NCBI GenBank assembly: GCA_021774195.1
Contig: JAJFJJ010000109.1
Location: forward strand, 1-37,413
From: Nitrosomonas sp.
Lineage (GTDB): Bacteria > Pseudomonadota > Gammaproteobacteria > Burkholderiales > Nitrosomonadaceae
Reading direction: 5' to 3'
Length of the DNA: 37,413 nucleotides
Part shown: one piece after another, positions 9,401-17,798 of the stretch
Position numbering within the stretch: the first letter of the stretch is position 1
Layout of the letters: each line of letters starts with the position of its first letter
Position numbers and translations under genes: made by a program
The notes under the pieces: model-generated
Seen by the model: only the letters and a program-made list of their open reading frames with translations
The model's database searches: none
What the model was told of the DNA's origin: nothing

Positions 9401-9572
9401 AGCGCTAAGGGAACAAGCAGTTTTACTGGATCTCGCAGCAACCAACGAGATCATTGAACGCCTCCGCAGTAACAATCCCAAAATAGCCAACGGACTGCAG
9501 CAGCTAGTCAATGAACTTCGCTTCGGCCAGATCTTGTCACTACTGGACGACACGAAAAAACGTGACGTCTAA
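6438..9572 (+). CDS. Membrane hybrid sensor histidine kinase (Cache-HAMP-PAS-HisKA-HATPase-REC)
   Basis: A 1044-residue inner-membrane sensor. Order: TM1 about 8-28; periplasmic Cache-type domain about 30-335 (WWQASYDDGRGRVFLDDRG and VVVPIKDDNEIIGILKA are typical); TM2 about 337-359; HAMP about 360-412; PAS about 430-548 ending in VVRDITERK; coiled coil 549-582; HisKA with the phospho-acceptor H594 in NMSHQFRTPLN; HATPase with N712, DTGIGIP (745-751) and GTGLGL (773-778); receiver about 839-955 with phospho-acceptor D888, T918 and K940. A helical tail of about 90 residues follows and has no His, so it is not an HPt domain. Odd: Gln595 replaces the usual Glu/Asp after the active His, and the receiver acid pair reads D844-N845. 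It lies 24 bp after the multicopper oxidase and is probably co-transcribed. No response regulator is nearby. The ligand is unknown. Confidence 0.9.
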   Translation: MKIQNKASLIMAAFGVVIVVLLSVGYDALSRQTILNKELHNLKNVTDEMALHFDSHLKGLVSASVTLSSAPVISSALQKRNQELAALPDEERNAVINNRDQQWRKTRDTNDPFIQAYMTKPVAKFLKAQQKLFPQRYGEIFLTNRFGEMIATTGKLTTLAHSHKYWWQASYDDGRGRVFLDDRGFDTSVEGYVLGVVVPIKDDNEIIGILKANVNIIGPLSDVVNEFALRHTGKLQVVRTGGLVISEQDVTPLSKQIDDVFVKLLKGKKDGALTVDTHKETLLVAFSSIVMSMGSEAVGFGGKGESIDHIKGNKGEGWHIIISRDKQSVLEASRNVTLIIIVVGVIFTLLSTVIALLLARRIAGPIVELADSAEAIGMGNLDVRNVVHSDDEIGLLAKSLNTTVENLQKTLVSRDKLSTEIEQRKKVEKLLSQFKTTLDQTQDCIFIFNPETLRFSYVNQGAVNQVGYNTDELKKMTPLDIKPEFDEPSFRAMAESIVHSDSKQSVFETVHQHKNGSLIPVEVSMQYIALEKENRFITVVRDITERKEAAEKLRKLNQELEERVKQRTTELTIAKETAEIANRAKGIFIANMSHQFRTPLNAVLGFSQLMMDDEAISDKHREYLRNINRSGHLQLTLVNDVLAMSSLEDRQTTVKPQVMDFTKLLDDISNKATLDAKEKGIGFTAEYGPDIPQYISCDHEKLQQIVGHVTDNAIKYTESGGVSLKVKSERMDNSDTVQLVIDIADTGIGIPQEDQKRIFLPFVQLEEQSDKTGTGLGLTLAQRYLKLMSGMIDVNSEADRGTVFQITLPVTLATAVELEPSKLRKPDIISIVPNGKEYRVLVVDNDKINRVLLTKILESVDFPVRAASNGKQAIEIFKAWQPHLIWMDMHMPEMDGSEATAKIRQLPGGDTVKIVAITTGVFKAQEKHILETGCNAVVHKPFDPDGIFDTMAKQLEVRYLYQETARPEEEVITLTAEMLAELPTDLKEALREQAVLLDLAATNEIIERLRSNNPKIANGLQQLVNELRFGQILSLLDDTKKRDV

Positions 9573-9676
9573 ACAGAATCACCTGACTACTCTTGTAGAA
9601 GATTAACATTCTTGTCTTCAGATGAAGATATAGCTCTTGACAAAAAGCAAACATAACGTGCACGCCTAACAAACAC

Positions 9677-10978
9677 TCACTTATCTACACTATAGTTATC
9701 TACCCTTGACGCCTTGGGATGAATTTTATGTGCGCCAATCAAATGTAATGAGTCCTCTTTACTTTGATTCCACAAATGCCAACGACGGATCAACAGCATC
9801 GTCACAGACATAAAAAGCCCAAACAAAACCAATACGACATAGATATGCACATCAAATAAAATGAGCAACGAATAACCCGTCAGCATCATAAGAATACTCA
9901 GATTCTCGTTAAAATTTTGTACCGCAATTGAATGCCCAGCCCCCATCAGAATATAACCGCGATGCTGTAATAATGCATTCATTGGAACCACAAAAAAACC
10001 AGCCAGACCGCCAATAATCATCAACAAAAAAACCGCTACCCAGATGTTATAAACCAACGTCACCGCCATAACAGCAATGCCGGTTAAAATTCCCAGAGGA
10101 ATAACTTTCACCGATCCCTTTAATGAAACCATCTTTGCCGCCAGAATCGCACCAATCGCAATACCTACAGCAACTACGCCCTGTAATTGGGCAGCTTTAT
10201 TCAGGGGAAGATCCAATGCTACCTCAGCCCACTTCAATACAATAAATTGTAAAGTGGCGCCTGCACCCCAAAATAATGTTGTCACTGCAAGAGAGATCTG
10301 CCCCAATTTATCAGTCCACAACAACTTGACACAGTGACTAAATTCATGAATCAGATAAAATGGATTTTTCTTAGGAATACGATGATCGATTCCGGTATTG
10401 GGGATAAACAAATTAAATACTGCGGCTATCGCGTAAACCAGTGCCACAATAAAAATACTGATTTCAACCGCAGTACTTATAAAAGGAAAGTTAAACGCCA
10501 ACAAAGCATCTGAAACAATCGGCGTAATTAATATTCCACCAAGTACTGTACCCAACACGATGGAGGCAACAGTGAGCCCTTCAATCCATCCATTGGCAAT
10601 CACCAATTTTTCCGGCGGCAACAGTTCCGTTAGAATGCCATATTTCGCTGGTGAATAAGCCGCCGCACCCAGCCCGACAACGGCATAAGCTGCCAACGCA
10701 GAAAATTGATGCATGGCAAAAAATAACAATAAGCAGCCCACAATTTTAATTGTATTACTGATGAACATGACACGCCCTTTTGGCATCGAATCTGCAAGTG
10801 CTCCAACAAAGGGTGCAAGAATGACATAAAACAACACAAAGACGAACTTGAGCATAGGCGTTAAATACGCGGGGGCATGCAAATCAATTAATAGCGCAAT
10901 CGCCACAACCAGCAGCGCATTATCTGCCAGGGAAGAGAAAAATTGCGCAGCCATGATAGTATAGAAACCGCGTTCCAA
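9677..10978 (-). CDS. lplT: Lysophospholipid transporter LplT (MFS)
   Basis: Inner-membrane flippase-type transporter that moves lysophospholipids to the cytoplasmic face for re-acylation. The 433-residue protein is almost wholly hydrophobic, with about 12 membrane segments. The N-terminus MERGFYTIMAAQFFSSLADNALL and the AAAYSPAKYGILTELLP stretch are characteristic of LplT. The acyltransferase Aas, fused or adjacent in some bacteria, is not in the window. It converges with the kinase gene (gap 104 bp) and diverges from alr, which is its common neighbour in betaproteobacteria. Confidence 0.88.
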   Translation of the reverse strand: MERGFYTIMAAQFFSSLADNALLVVAIALLIDLHAPAYLTPMLKFVFVLFYVILAPFVGALADSMPKGRVMFISNTIKIVGCLLLFFAMHQFSALAAYAVVGLGAAAYSPAKYGILTELLPPEKLVIANGWIEGLTVASIVLGTVLGGILITPIVSDALLAFNFPFISTAVEISIFIVALVYAIAAVFNLFIPNTGIDHRIPKKNPFYLIHEFSHCVKLLWTDKLGQISLAVTTLFWGAGATLQFIVLKWAEVALDLPLNKAAQLQGVVAVGIAIGAILAAKMVSLKGSVKVIPLGILTGIAVMAVTLVYNIWVAVFLLMIIGGLAGFFVVPMNALLQHRGYILMGAGHSIAVQNFNENLSILMMLTGYSLLILFDVHIYVVLVLFGLFMSVTMLLIRRWHLWNQSKEDSLHLIGAHKIHPKASRVDNYSVDK

Positions 10979-11262
10979 ACTTTTGCCTCAGTAAAATTTA
11001 TTATTATTTTAAAATATCACTGGCCTATTTTATGCCCAATAAAGACGGTATTATTTCAATAATAAAAAGAAGGTGACTAATGCACCCCCGCCAGTGATTA
11101 TTTATTAAGCTTTATACCATGAAAACATTTTGATAACGAGTGACAAAGCAGCCGTTAAATCATGTTAGGCTTAATCTGATAAAGACCTACTCCTATAAGA
11201 GTGGCTTTTGTGAATAACTAAAGAACGAACAAATCCACCTTGTAAACACTGAGAAGAAATTG
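10979..11262. other. Divergent lplT/alr intergenic region with a spaced inverted repeat
   Basis: No gene is seen. TATCACTGGC (11015-11024) and GCCAGTGATT (11090-11099) form an inverted pair 65 bp apart in AT-rich sequence, possibly a decayed small repeat element or a regulatory dyad. A Shine-Dalgarno GAGAAG (11251-11256) serves alr. Promoters for both genes must be here but none is clear enough to call. Confidence 0.35.
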
Positions 11263-12354
11263 ATGCTCCGTCCAACTCAAGCACACATCGACCTTTCTGC
11301 ATTATCACATAACTTGAATGTCGCTCGGCAATATGCGCCTCATTCACGCCTAATGGCGATCATCAAAGCAGATGCGTATGGCCACGGGCTACTTCATACT
11401 GCAAAAGCTTTAGAAAAAACGGATGGGTTCGCTCTACTTGAACTAGAAGCAGCAATCAATCTTCGGGAAGAAGGATTCCGTCATCCAATTTTATTGCTGG
11501 AGGGGTTCTTTTCAACTAAGGAATTAGCTTTATTCGAGCAATACAAATTAAGCACAGTCATCCACCACAGTGAGCAGGTCGACATGCTATCGACATGCGC
11601 CCTACGTGGATTGAATATTTTTCTCAAGATTAATACCGGAATGAACCGTTTAGGGTTAATGCCTGATGAGTTTCCATCAGTTTTAGAGAAACTCATTAAA
11701 AACCCATCAGTCAACAAAATTGTTCTCATGACGCATTTTGCCAATGCCGATGACACCATAGGAAACGAGCATTTCATCCGACAGTTACAATGCTTCAACA
11801 AAACAACCGCACAATATGAATTACCGCGATCACTTGCGAATTCAGCAGCAATCATATGTCACCCTGAAACTCATGCAGACTGGGTTCGCCCCGGCATTAT
11901 GCTGTATGGTGCTTCACCTTTCCCCGACAAGACTGCAGCAGATCTCAACCTAAAACCAGTCATGACCCTAACAAGCCATATTATTTCGATCCATCATTTG
12001 AAGCGTGGTAACAGCGTTGGCTATGGCGGGCTCTTTCAGGCCGAAAAGCCCATGAAGATTGGTATTGTCGCTTGTGGTTATGCCGATGGTTATCCACGCC
12101 ACGCGCCAACAAATACCCCTGTGATGGTTAATAATCAGCGTAGCCGAATTTTAGGGCGTGTTTCTATGGACATGCTGGCGATCGATTTAAGCCATATTAA
12201 AAATGCTCAACTTGGCAGTTCAGTAACACTTTGGGGGAAAGGAATGCCGGTTGAAGAAATTGCCCATGCAGCCAACACAATCAGTTATGAACTTTTGTGT
12301 GCGCTATCTCCTCGGGTAGAAAAAAACATTATTACCCAGGATCACCGTAACTAA
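11263..12354 (+). CDS. alr: Alanine racemase
   Basis: PLP enzyme interconverting L- and D-alanine, the latter for peptidoglycan. The pyridoxal lysine is K35 in IIKADAYGHG and the second catalytic base is Y254 in SVGYGG; both are in family positions in a 363-residue protein. The ATG at 11263 is preferred over the TTG one codon upstream because GAGAAG lies 6 nt before it. A perfect AT-rich hairpin (12352-12371) begins at the stop codon. Followed 26 bp later by a small cupin gene on the same strand. Confidence 0.95.
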   Translation: MLRPTQAHIDLSALSHNLNVARQYAPHSRLMAIIKADAYGHGLLHTAKALEKTDGFALLELEAAINLREEGFRHPILLLEGFFSTKELALFEQYKLSTVIHHSEQVDMLSTCALRGLNIFLKINTGMNRLGLMPDEFPSVLEKLIKNPSVNKIVLMTHFANADDTIGNEHFIRQLQCFNKTTAQYELPRSLANSAAIICHPETHADWVRPGIMLYGASPFPDKTAADLNLKPVMTLTSHIISIHHLKRGNSVGYGGLFQAEKPMKIGIVACGYADGYPRHAPTNTPVMVNNQRSRILGRVSMDMLAIDLSHIKNAQLGSSVTLWGKGMPVEEIAHAANTISYELLCALSPRVEKNIITQDHRN

Positions 12355-12371
12355 ATTTCTCGTGAAATTTA
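12352..12371. other. Perfect 8-bp hairpin at the alr stop codon
   Basis: TAAATTTC / GAAATTTA with a TCGT loop, starting at the alr stop codon and lying just before the cupin gene. It lacks a downstream T run on the plus strand, so it is not a good intrinsic terminator; it may protect the alr message or be incidental. Confidence 0.4.
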
Positions 12372-12380
12372 AAAACAAGT

Positions 12381-12698
12381 ATGGATTTAAATAATATCTT
12401 TTCCGGTATCCCCAAGGATTTAGAAAATGAAGCGTTTGATTTACTCGTTCAAAGTAATGCCTTGACTATAGAACGAATAGTTTCTAAAGGACATACGTCA
12501 CCAGAGTCAGGTTGGTATGATCAGAAAAGAAATGAATGGGTTTTAGTCTTAAAAGGAAAGGCGACGCTGAGTTTCGAGAATCAAGAATCAATCGACCTAA
12601 GCGAAGGTGACTTTATCAACATTCCGCCCCATAAAAAGCACAAAGTCACCTGGACTGATCCCGAAAATGAAACGATTTGGCTAGCTATACATTACTAA
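12381..12698 (+). CDS. Small single-domain cupin protein
   Basis: A 105-residue cytosolic cupin with no signal peptide. The second cupin motif GDFINIPPHKKHKVTW (about 77-92) is well formed. In the first motif the usual His-x-His pair is missing (SGWYDQKRNEWVLVLKG); only the Glu of that motif is kept, so metal binding would be altered or absent. Function unknown; small cupins of this type are often sugar- or amino-acid-related. It follows alr by 26 bp and converges with rpmE. Confidence 0.75.
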   Translation: MDLNNIFSGIPKDLENEAFDLLVQSNALTIERIVSKGHTSPESGWYDQKRNEWVLVLKGKATLSFENQESIDLSEGDFINIPPHKKHKVTWTDPENETIWLAIHY

Positions 12699-12722
12699 AC
12701 ATTGCTAACTGCTCAACAGAAA

Positions 12723-12947
12723 CTATGTAGATGCCTGTTTTGACGCTTGCTTGCCATATTTCTGACGGAATTTCTCGACCCTACCCGCAGTGTCGACAAT
12801 CTTTTGCTTGCCGGTATAAAACGGATGGCAGGTTGAGCACACTTCAATACTCAATTCTTTATTCCTAGTAGAACGTGTTTTAAAAACATTTCCACAACTA
12901 CATGTCACAGTTATCTCTTGATAGTCTGGATGAATTTCTGCTTTCAT
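12723..12947 (-). CDS. rpmE: 50S ribosomal protein L31, zinc-binding type
   Basis: Large-subunit ribosomal protein bridging the subunits. At 74 residues it holds the four-cysteine zinc form (C16, C18, C37, C40) with the HPFYTGKQK signature, so it is the zinc-containing rather than the zinc-independent paralogue. The C-terminus ends in a short KQASKQAST tail. Downstream of rho on the same strand, the usual betaproteobacterial order trxA-rho-rpmE. Confidence 0.95.
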   Translation of the reverse strand: MKAEIHPDYQEITVTCSCGNVFKTRSTRNKELSIEVCSTCHPFYTGKQKIVDTAGRVEKFRQKYGKQASKQAST

Positions 12948-12968
12948 TTTGCTTTACCTTCAGTTATT

Positions 12969-12984
12969 CTGCCACTTATGGCAG
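12969..12984 (-). promoter_or_regulatory. Hairpin in the rpmE leader
   Basis: CTGCCA-TAAG-TGGCAG on the minus strand, between rho and rpmE, about 20 nt before the L31 start. It lacks a strong T run, so it may be a weak rho terminator or a translational operator for L31. Only the structure is seen. Confidence 0.35.
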
Positions 12985-13044
12985 ATCAAAAACGGGGTAT
13001 TATCCTTTAATGCGCACACCGATGCAACAATTATGCAAGAGATA

Positions 13045-14304
13045 TTACACTCGTCTCATTGAATCAAAAAAATCGGAATTATTCTTAGTCGCCTTAATCT
13101 TATCTAATAAGAATGCCATTGCATCCATGTCATCCATCGGATGCAATAATTTTCGAAGTACCCAAATCTTCTGTAGAACATCTGCTGGCACCAACAATTC
13201 CTCTCGACGCGTTCCAGAACGATTAACATTAATTGCAGGGTAAATCCGCTTCTCGGCCATACGACGATCTAGATGGATTTCCATATTACCGGTGCCTTTA
13301 AATTCTTCGTATATGACATCATCCATACGTGAACCGGTATCAATCAATGCCGTTGCGATGATTGTCAAAGAACCCCCTTCTTCAATGTTCCGAGCTGCAC
13401 CAAAGAAACGCTTTGGTCTTTGCAGCGCATGCGCATCAACACCGCCAGTCAACACTTTTCCTGATGCAGGAACAACCGTATTATATGCCCTTGCAAGTCG
13501 CGTGATCGAGTCAAGCAGTATGACCACATTCTTCTTATGTTCAACCAAACGCTTTGCTTTCTCAATCACCATATCTGCCACCTGCACGTGTCGCATGGCT
13601 GATTCATCAAAGGTTGACGAGACGACTTCCCCTTTGACAGAACGAATCATCTCCGTGACTTCTTCAGGGCGTTCATCAATCAGCAAGACCATCAGAATGA
13701 CATCTGGGTAATTTGCCGCAATGGAATGTGCGATATGTTGCAACATAACGGTCTTACCTGATTTAGGACTAGCAACCAACAAACCACGCTGCCCCATTCC
13801 AATCGGTGCGATCAAATCAATAATTCGGCTAGTAGAATTCTCTTCCGCCTTGATATCACGCTCAAGCATTAACCGCTCAGTTGGAAATAACGGCGTTAGA
13901 TTTTCAAATAGAATTTTATGTTTAGAATTTTCCGGCGGCTCACTATTAACTTTGTCAACTTTAACTAAAGCAAAATAACGTTCCCCATCTTTTGGCGGAC
14001 GAATTTCGCCATCAATCGAATCCCCGGTATGCAGATTAAACCGCCTGATCTGGCTTGGTGAAATATAGATATCGTCAGGACCAGCCAAATATGAGGTATC
14101 TGGTGAACGTAAAAAACCAAAGCCATCTTGCAAAACCTCTAGCGTTCCGTGACCATAAATACTTTCACCTTTACGAGCTTGATTCTTTAGTAAAGCAAAA
14201 ATCAAATCCTGCTTTCGCATTCGATTCGCGCCATCTATCTCGTTGTCGGTGGCCATTTTAATTAATTCTGTGACGTGTAGATTTTTAAGGTCAGATAAGC
14301 GCAT
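13045..14304 (-). CDS. rho: Transcription termination factor Rho
   Basis: Hexameric RNA-dependent ATPase that releases transcripts from RNA polymerase. The 419-residue protein has the N-terminal helix-extended domain (about 1-45), the cold-shock-like RNA-binding fold with GFGFLRS (61-67), the Walker A loop SPKSGKT (179-185), Walker [15 protein letters not shown], and the Q/R loops [22 protein letters not shown] region near the middle. Its leader (14305-14470) contains two hairpins that could support the autogenous attenuation known for rho. It lies between trxA and rpmE. Confidence 0.97.
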   Translation of the reverse strand: MRLSDLKNLHVTELIKMATDNEIDGANRMRKQDLIFALLKNQARKGESIYGHGTLEVLQDGFGFLRSPDTSYLAGPDDIYISPSQIRRFNLHTGDSIDGEIRPPKDGERYFALVKVDKVNSEPPENSKHKILFENLTPLFPTERLMLERDIKAEENSTSRIIDLIAPIGMGQRGLLVASPKSGKTVMLQHIAHSIAANYPDVILMVLLIDERPEEVTEMIRSVKGEVVSSTFDESAMRHVQVADMVIEKAKRLVEHKKNVVILLDSITRLARAYNTVVPASGKVLTGGVDAHALQRPKRFFGAARNIEEGGSLTIIATALIDTGSRMDDVIYEEFKGTGNMEIHLDRRMAEKRIYPAINVNRSGTRREELLVPADVLQKIWVLRKLLHPMDDMDAMAFLLDKIKATKNNSDFFDSMRRV

Positions 14305-14333
14305 GAAAAAACTCGTTGATTATGAGGACAGCG

Positions 14334-14354
14334 AAAATCAAGTTAATTGATTTT
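14334..14354 (-). promoter_or_regulatory. rho leader hairpin 1
   Basis: Perfect 8-bp stem AAAATCAA/TTGATTTT with a 5-nt loop, ending about 30 nt before the rho start. With a second hairpin upstream it makes a structured leader that could take part in rho autoregulation (inference). Confidence 0.4.
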
Positions 14355-14400
14355 AAACGTATGAAGGATAATGCCGTCGATGGGAAAATTAATATTACGG

Positions 14401-14428
14401 CTTGTTTGTGTAAACCAACTTAAACAAG
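14401..14428 (-). promoter_or_regulatory. Hairpin between trxA and rho
   Basis: Stem CTTGTTT/AAACAAG with a 14-nt loop, about 43 nt after the trxA stop on the minus strand, followed by AT-rich sequence. It may act as a weak trxA terminator or as part of the rho leader. Confidence 0.35.
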
Positions 14429-14470
14429 GCAAGATTTAACAGAAAAGATTATCAGAACAAGTTAACAGAC

Positions 14471-14797
14471 TTATATATGACTGTCAATAAATGCGGTCAA
14501 CTGTGATTTCGTTAATGCACCAACTTTAGTTGCTTCAATATTTCCATCCTTAAACAACATTAAGGTAGGAATACCACGAATACCAAATTTAGGGGGCGTC
14601 ACCTGATTTTCATCAATATTCAACTTGACAACTTTAAGGCGCTCTCCATACTCATTTGCAATTTCATCTAAGATAGGCGCAATCATTTTACATGGACCAC
14701 ACCACTCTGCCCAATAATCAACCAATACAGGTGTAGATGACTTCAAAACTTCCGCATCAAAATTTGCGTCAGTAACGTAATGAATATGTTGACTCAT
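14471..14797 (-). CDS. trxA: Thioredoxin 1
   Basis: Small cytosolic dithiol reductant for ribonucleotide reductase, PAPS reductase and damaged proteins. The 108-residue protein has the canonical WCGPC active site (32-36) and the cis-proline region [16 protein letters not shown] Shine-Dalgarno stands a few bases upstream of the ATG. It precedes rho on the same strand with 166 bp between them. Confidence 0.97.
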   Translation of the reverse strand: MSQHIHYVTDANFDAEVLKSSTPVLVDYWAEWCGPCKMIAPILDEIANEYGERLKVVKLNIDENQVTPPKFGIRGIPTLMLFKDGNIEATKVGALTKSQLTAFIDSHI

Positions 14798-15050
14798 ATA
14801 ACCCTCATTAAAAATATCAACTTTAATAATTAAAACCGCAGCATTAACGCCACTATTAATTTTAATAGAACAAACTAAACGCCGCTACGTGAGTAAAAAA
14901 ACTTCAGAAACTTATATTCGACATGCTATAGAAAAAATACCTAAAAGGGAAGCAGCTTTTGTAGAACAACGATTATAAAAGAAGGCAACAAGCCATCCGT
15001 GATTACAGATTGACTAACTAGAAAATTATTTTGGCTTTATCTTTACTCAT
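14798..15050. other. Intergenic region between trxA and fbpC
   Basis: AT-rich, no gene seen. It must hold the trxA promoter and the end of the fbp transcript, but I see neither a convincing hairpin with a T run nor a clear -35/-10 pair. Confidence 0.4.
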
Positions 15051-16115
15051 TTATGGGTGTTGTTGATTATACGTAACCACATGATCAGCTTCCAACTTAA
15101 TCCCTATTTCCTCTCCAAGCTGATGATCATGATGGCTGGGCATTAATGACAACACAGAGCACCCACTCGATAGACGTAACGTATATAAAGTTTCGGCGCC
15201 CCGAAATGCCTTATACACTATGGTTGCCTGCAGACTATTAGCTTCATCATACACAATATCATCTGGACGCAATAACACATCGACAATAGAATCTTTCTCT
15301 CCCGATTTAACTTCCATTGGGGTGCGGGATTTCAGAACCCCCAACTCTATTGCCACTTGCTGAGTGTCAATAACTTTACCGGGAAGAAACACCCCTTGTC
15401 CAATAAAGTTTGCAACAAAGCGATTGGCCGGGCGATGATAAAGATTATAAGCGGTATCCCACTGCTGAATTTCACCTTGATGCATCACCCCGATTTCATC
15501 AGCAATGGCAAATGCTTCCGCCTGATCATGCGTCACTAAGACCGCAGTTATCCCTTGTCCTTTAATAATTTCACGAACTTCTAGACTCAAACGTTCACGC
15601 AAGCTCACATCCAAATTGGAAAATGGCTCATCCAATAAAATAAGATTTGGCCTTGGTGCTAATGCACGTGCTAAAGCCACACGTTGCTGCTGCCCACCTG
15701 ATAATTCATGCGGATACTTATTGGCTACTCCAGACAACTGCACAATATTGAGCAATTCATCAACACGATTCTGACGTTCAGATCGAGGCAATTGATGTAG
15801 ACCAAAAGCAATATTTGCAATGACGCTCAAATGCGGAAATAAAGCATAATCCTGAAACACCATACCGATCTGTCGTTGTTCTGGCGGTAATGATTGGCCT
15901 GCACTGCTAACAATTTTTCCATTAATCTGAATTTCCCCACCAGAAACCGACTCAAAACCGGCAATACAACGTAACGCAGTGGTCTTACCACAACCGCTCG
16001 GCCCTAGTAGGCAACCAATGTCTCCAGTTTTCAATGCCAGTGACAGATTATTAATCACCATATGTTCACCATAAGTCTGCTGAACGGCGTTTAATTGTAA
16101 CAATACGGTACTCAT
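15051..16115 (-). CDS. fbpC: Iron(III) ABC transporter ATP-binding protein
   Basis: ATPase that powers import of ferric iron delivered by FbpA. The 354-residue protein has Walker A GPSGCGKTT (38-46), the Q loop at VFQDYALFPH, the signature LSGGQQQRVALARAL (138-152), Walker B LILLDEP (158-164) and the switch His in VTHDQAEA. The C-terminal third is a TOBE-like regulatory domain, as in the FbpC/PotA group. It lies 4 bp after fbpB in a leftward fbpA-fbpB-fbpC operon. The substrate assignment leans on the binding protein. Confidence 0.9.
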   Translation of the reverse strand: MSTVLLQLNAVQQTYGEHMVINNLSLALKTGDIGCLLGPSGCGKTTALRCIAGFESVSGGEIQINGKIVSSAGQSLPPEQRQIGMVFQDYALFPHLSVIANIAFGLHQLPRSERQNRVDELLNIVQLSGVANKYPHELSGGQQQRVALARALAPRPNLILLDEPFSNLDVSLRERLSLEVREIIKGQGITAVLVTHDQAEAFAIADEIGVMHQGEIQQWDTAYNLYHRPANRFVANFIGQGVFLPGKVIDTQQVAIELGVLKSRTPMEVKSGEKDSIVDVLLRPDDIVYDEANSLQATIVYKAFRGAETLYTLRLSSGCSVLSLMPSHHDHQLGEEIGIKLEADHVVTYNQQHP

Positions 16116-16119
16116 AACT

Positions 16120-17724
16120 TTATTTTTCAGTTTGACGCATAAAAAAGATAATTGGTATCAGGCCGGCAAACACAAGTGTAACTGCCGGCAAAGCTGCTTG
16201 CTCCCATTCCCCCTCGGAAGTCATCTCAAAAATCCGGACCGCCAGGGTATCCCACCCAAACGGGCGCGTCATCAATGTAATCGGCATCTCCTTCATGACA
16301 TCAACAAAAACTAATGTCGCCGCCGTAAAGATACCGGATTTCAGAATCGGTAAATGCACTTTGCGTATCATTGCCCAGCCATGTAACCCCAACCCCATCG
16401 CCGCTTCATCGATGCTGGGCGTAATACGCTGCATCGCTCCTGCAATAGGATAATGACTAACCGCCATGAAACGGATCAAATAGGCAACCAGCATAACGAC
16501 TAATGTTCCCTGAATAATCAGACCTGTTTCAATTTGAAAGAACTGCCAAATCATTTCGCTCATTTGACCGTCTAACCAGGCAAGTGGTACAAAAACACCA
16601 ATGGCCAAAACAGCACCAGGCAGCGCATAGCCAATCGTTGCCGAACGCACTGCAAAACGCATGCCCGCACCAGGATAGCGACGCGCCGCATACAACACTA
16701 CAAGAACAACCGAACAGGTGAGCAAAGCCGCCAAACCAGATAACGACAGCGAATGCCAAAGAAAACCCAGATACCGCTGCGTATCAAAGTCATCACCAAT
16801 CGATTCCAACGTCCATAAACATAACTGCGTTACCGGCAAAATAAATGCAAAAAACAACACCGCCATAACAAAGCTCATTACGAAAAAATGATGCCAGCCA
16901 GTGAGTGGTATCCGATCTGCACGTTGGCTTCTTTTGGTTTCAGCATAACGCATCCGTGCACGGAATTGTTGCTCCAATACGATAATTACGAAAACAATAA
17001 TAATCAGCAATGAAGCCAACTGGGAGGCAGCAGGTAAGGAAAACATACTAAACCATGCTTTGTAAATTGCCGTCGTAAAGGTGTCGTAATTAAACACCGC
17101 AACCGTACCAAAATCCGCCAATGTTTCCATCAGCACCAGCATCGCACCACCTGCAATCCATGGGCGAGCCATCGGCAAAACCACCTTAAAGAAGCCTGCC
17201 CGACGATTCAAACCCAATGTTTGGGCAGCCTCTAGTGAACGTTTCCCTTGGCTTAAGAATGCATTACGTGCAAGCAAGTAAACATAGGGATAAAAGGCCA
17301 GCGTCATGACAATAATGACACCTATTCTGCCACGTATATCGGGAAACCACAGCAAATCGGATTGCAACCAGGTACGTAGAGATGTTTGAATCGGTCCGGT
17401 GAAGTCAAACAGGCCCAACGCAACGAAAGCGGTCACATAAGCTGGTATCGCCAGAGGCAATAATAACGCCCAAGAAAAAAAACGGCGCCCTGAAAATTCA
17501 TAAACCGCAGTAAACCAAGCAAGACTGACACCCAGCAACACTGTTCCCGTCACCACACCCAATGCTAACCAAAAAGTATTCGTCAACAAAAGTGATAACG
17601 TAGTCTCGACAATGTGCAACCAGACATCACCAGCGGGTGTAAAAAAGGACGAAACAACAACACCAACGGGCACCAGAACCAATGCCGCAACAAAAAAAGG
17701 AAACAGACGCAAACTAGCCGTCAT
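16120..17724 (-). CDS. fbpB: Iron(III) ABC transporter permease (fused double permease)
   Basis: Inner-membrane channel of the ferric importer. The 534-residue protein is a tandem of two binding-protein-dependent permease domains with about 12 membrane segments; the EAA-type loops that dock the ATPase are visible as SLEAAQTLGLNRRAGFFKVVLP in the first half and IDEAAMGLGLHGWAMIRKVHLP in the second. This fused form is typical of FbpB/ThiP-type systems. It lies 74 bp after fbpA and 4 bp before fbpC. Confidence 0.9.
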   Translation of the reverse strand: MTASLRLFPFFVAALVLVPVGVVVSSFFTPAGDVWLHIVETTLSLLLTNTFWLALGVVTGTVLLGVSLAWFTAVYEFSGRRFFSWALLLPLAIPAYVTAFVALGLFDFTGPIQTSLRTWLQSDLLWFPDIRGRIGVIIVMTLAFYPYVYLLARNAFLSQGKRSLEAAQTLGLNRRAGFFKVVLPMARPWIAGGAMLVLMETLADFGTVAVFNYDTFTTAIYKAWFSMFSLPAASQLASLLIIIVFVIIVLEQQFRARMRYAETKRSQRADRIPLTGWHHFFVMSFVMAVLFFAFILPVTQLCLWTLESIGDDFDTQRYLGFLWHSLSLSGLAALLTCSVVLVVLYAARRYPGAGMRFAVRSATIGYALPGAVLAIGVFVPLAWLDGQMSEMIWQFFQIETGLIIQGTLVVMLVAYLIRFMAVSHYPIAGAMQRITPSIDEAAMGLGLHGWAMIRKVHLPILKSGIFTAATLVFVDVMKEMPITLMTRPFGWDTLAVRIFEMTSEGEWEQAALPAVTLVFAGLIPIIFFMRQTEK

Positions 17725-17798
17725 ACAGTAAAATTTAGCACAATATAAATTCTGTCTCTGTCAGCGTCACTTTCAGCAAAGACCGAGTGATTCACCTT

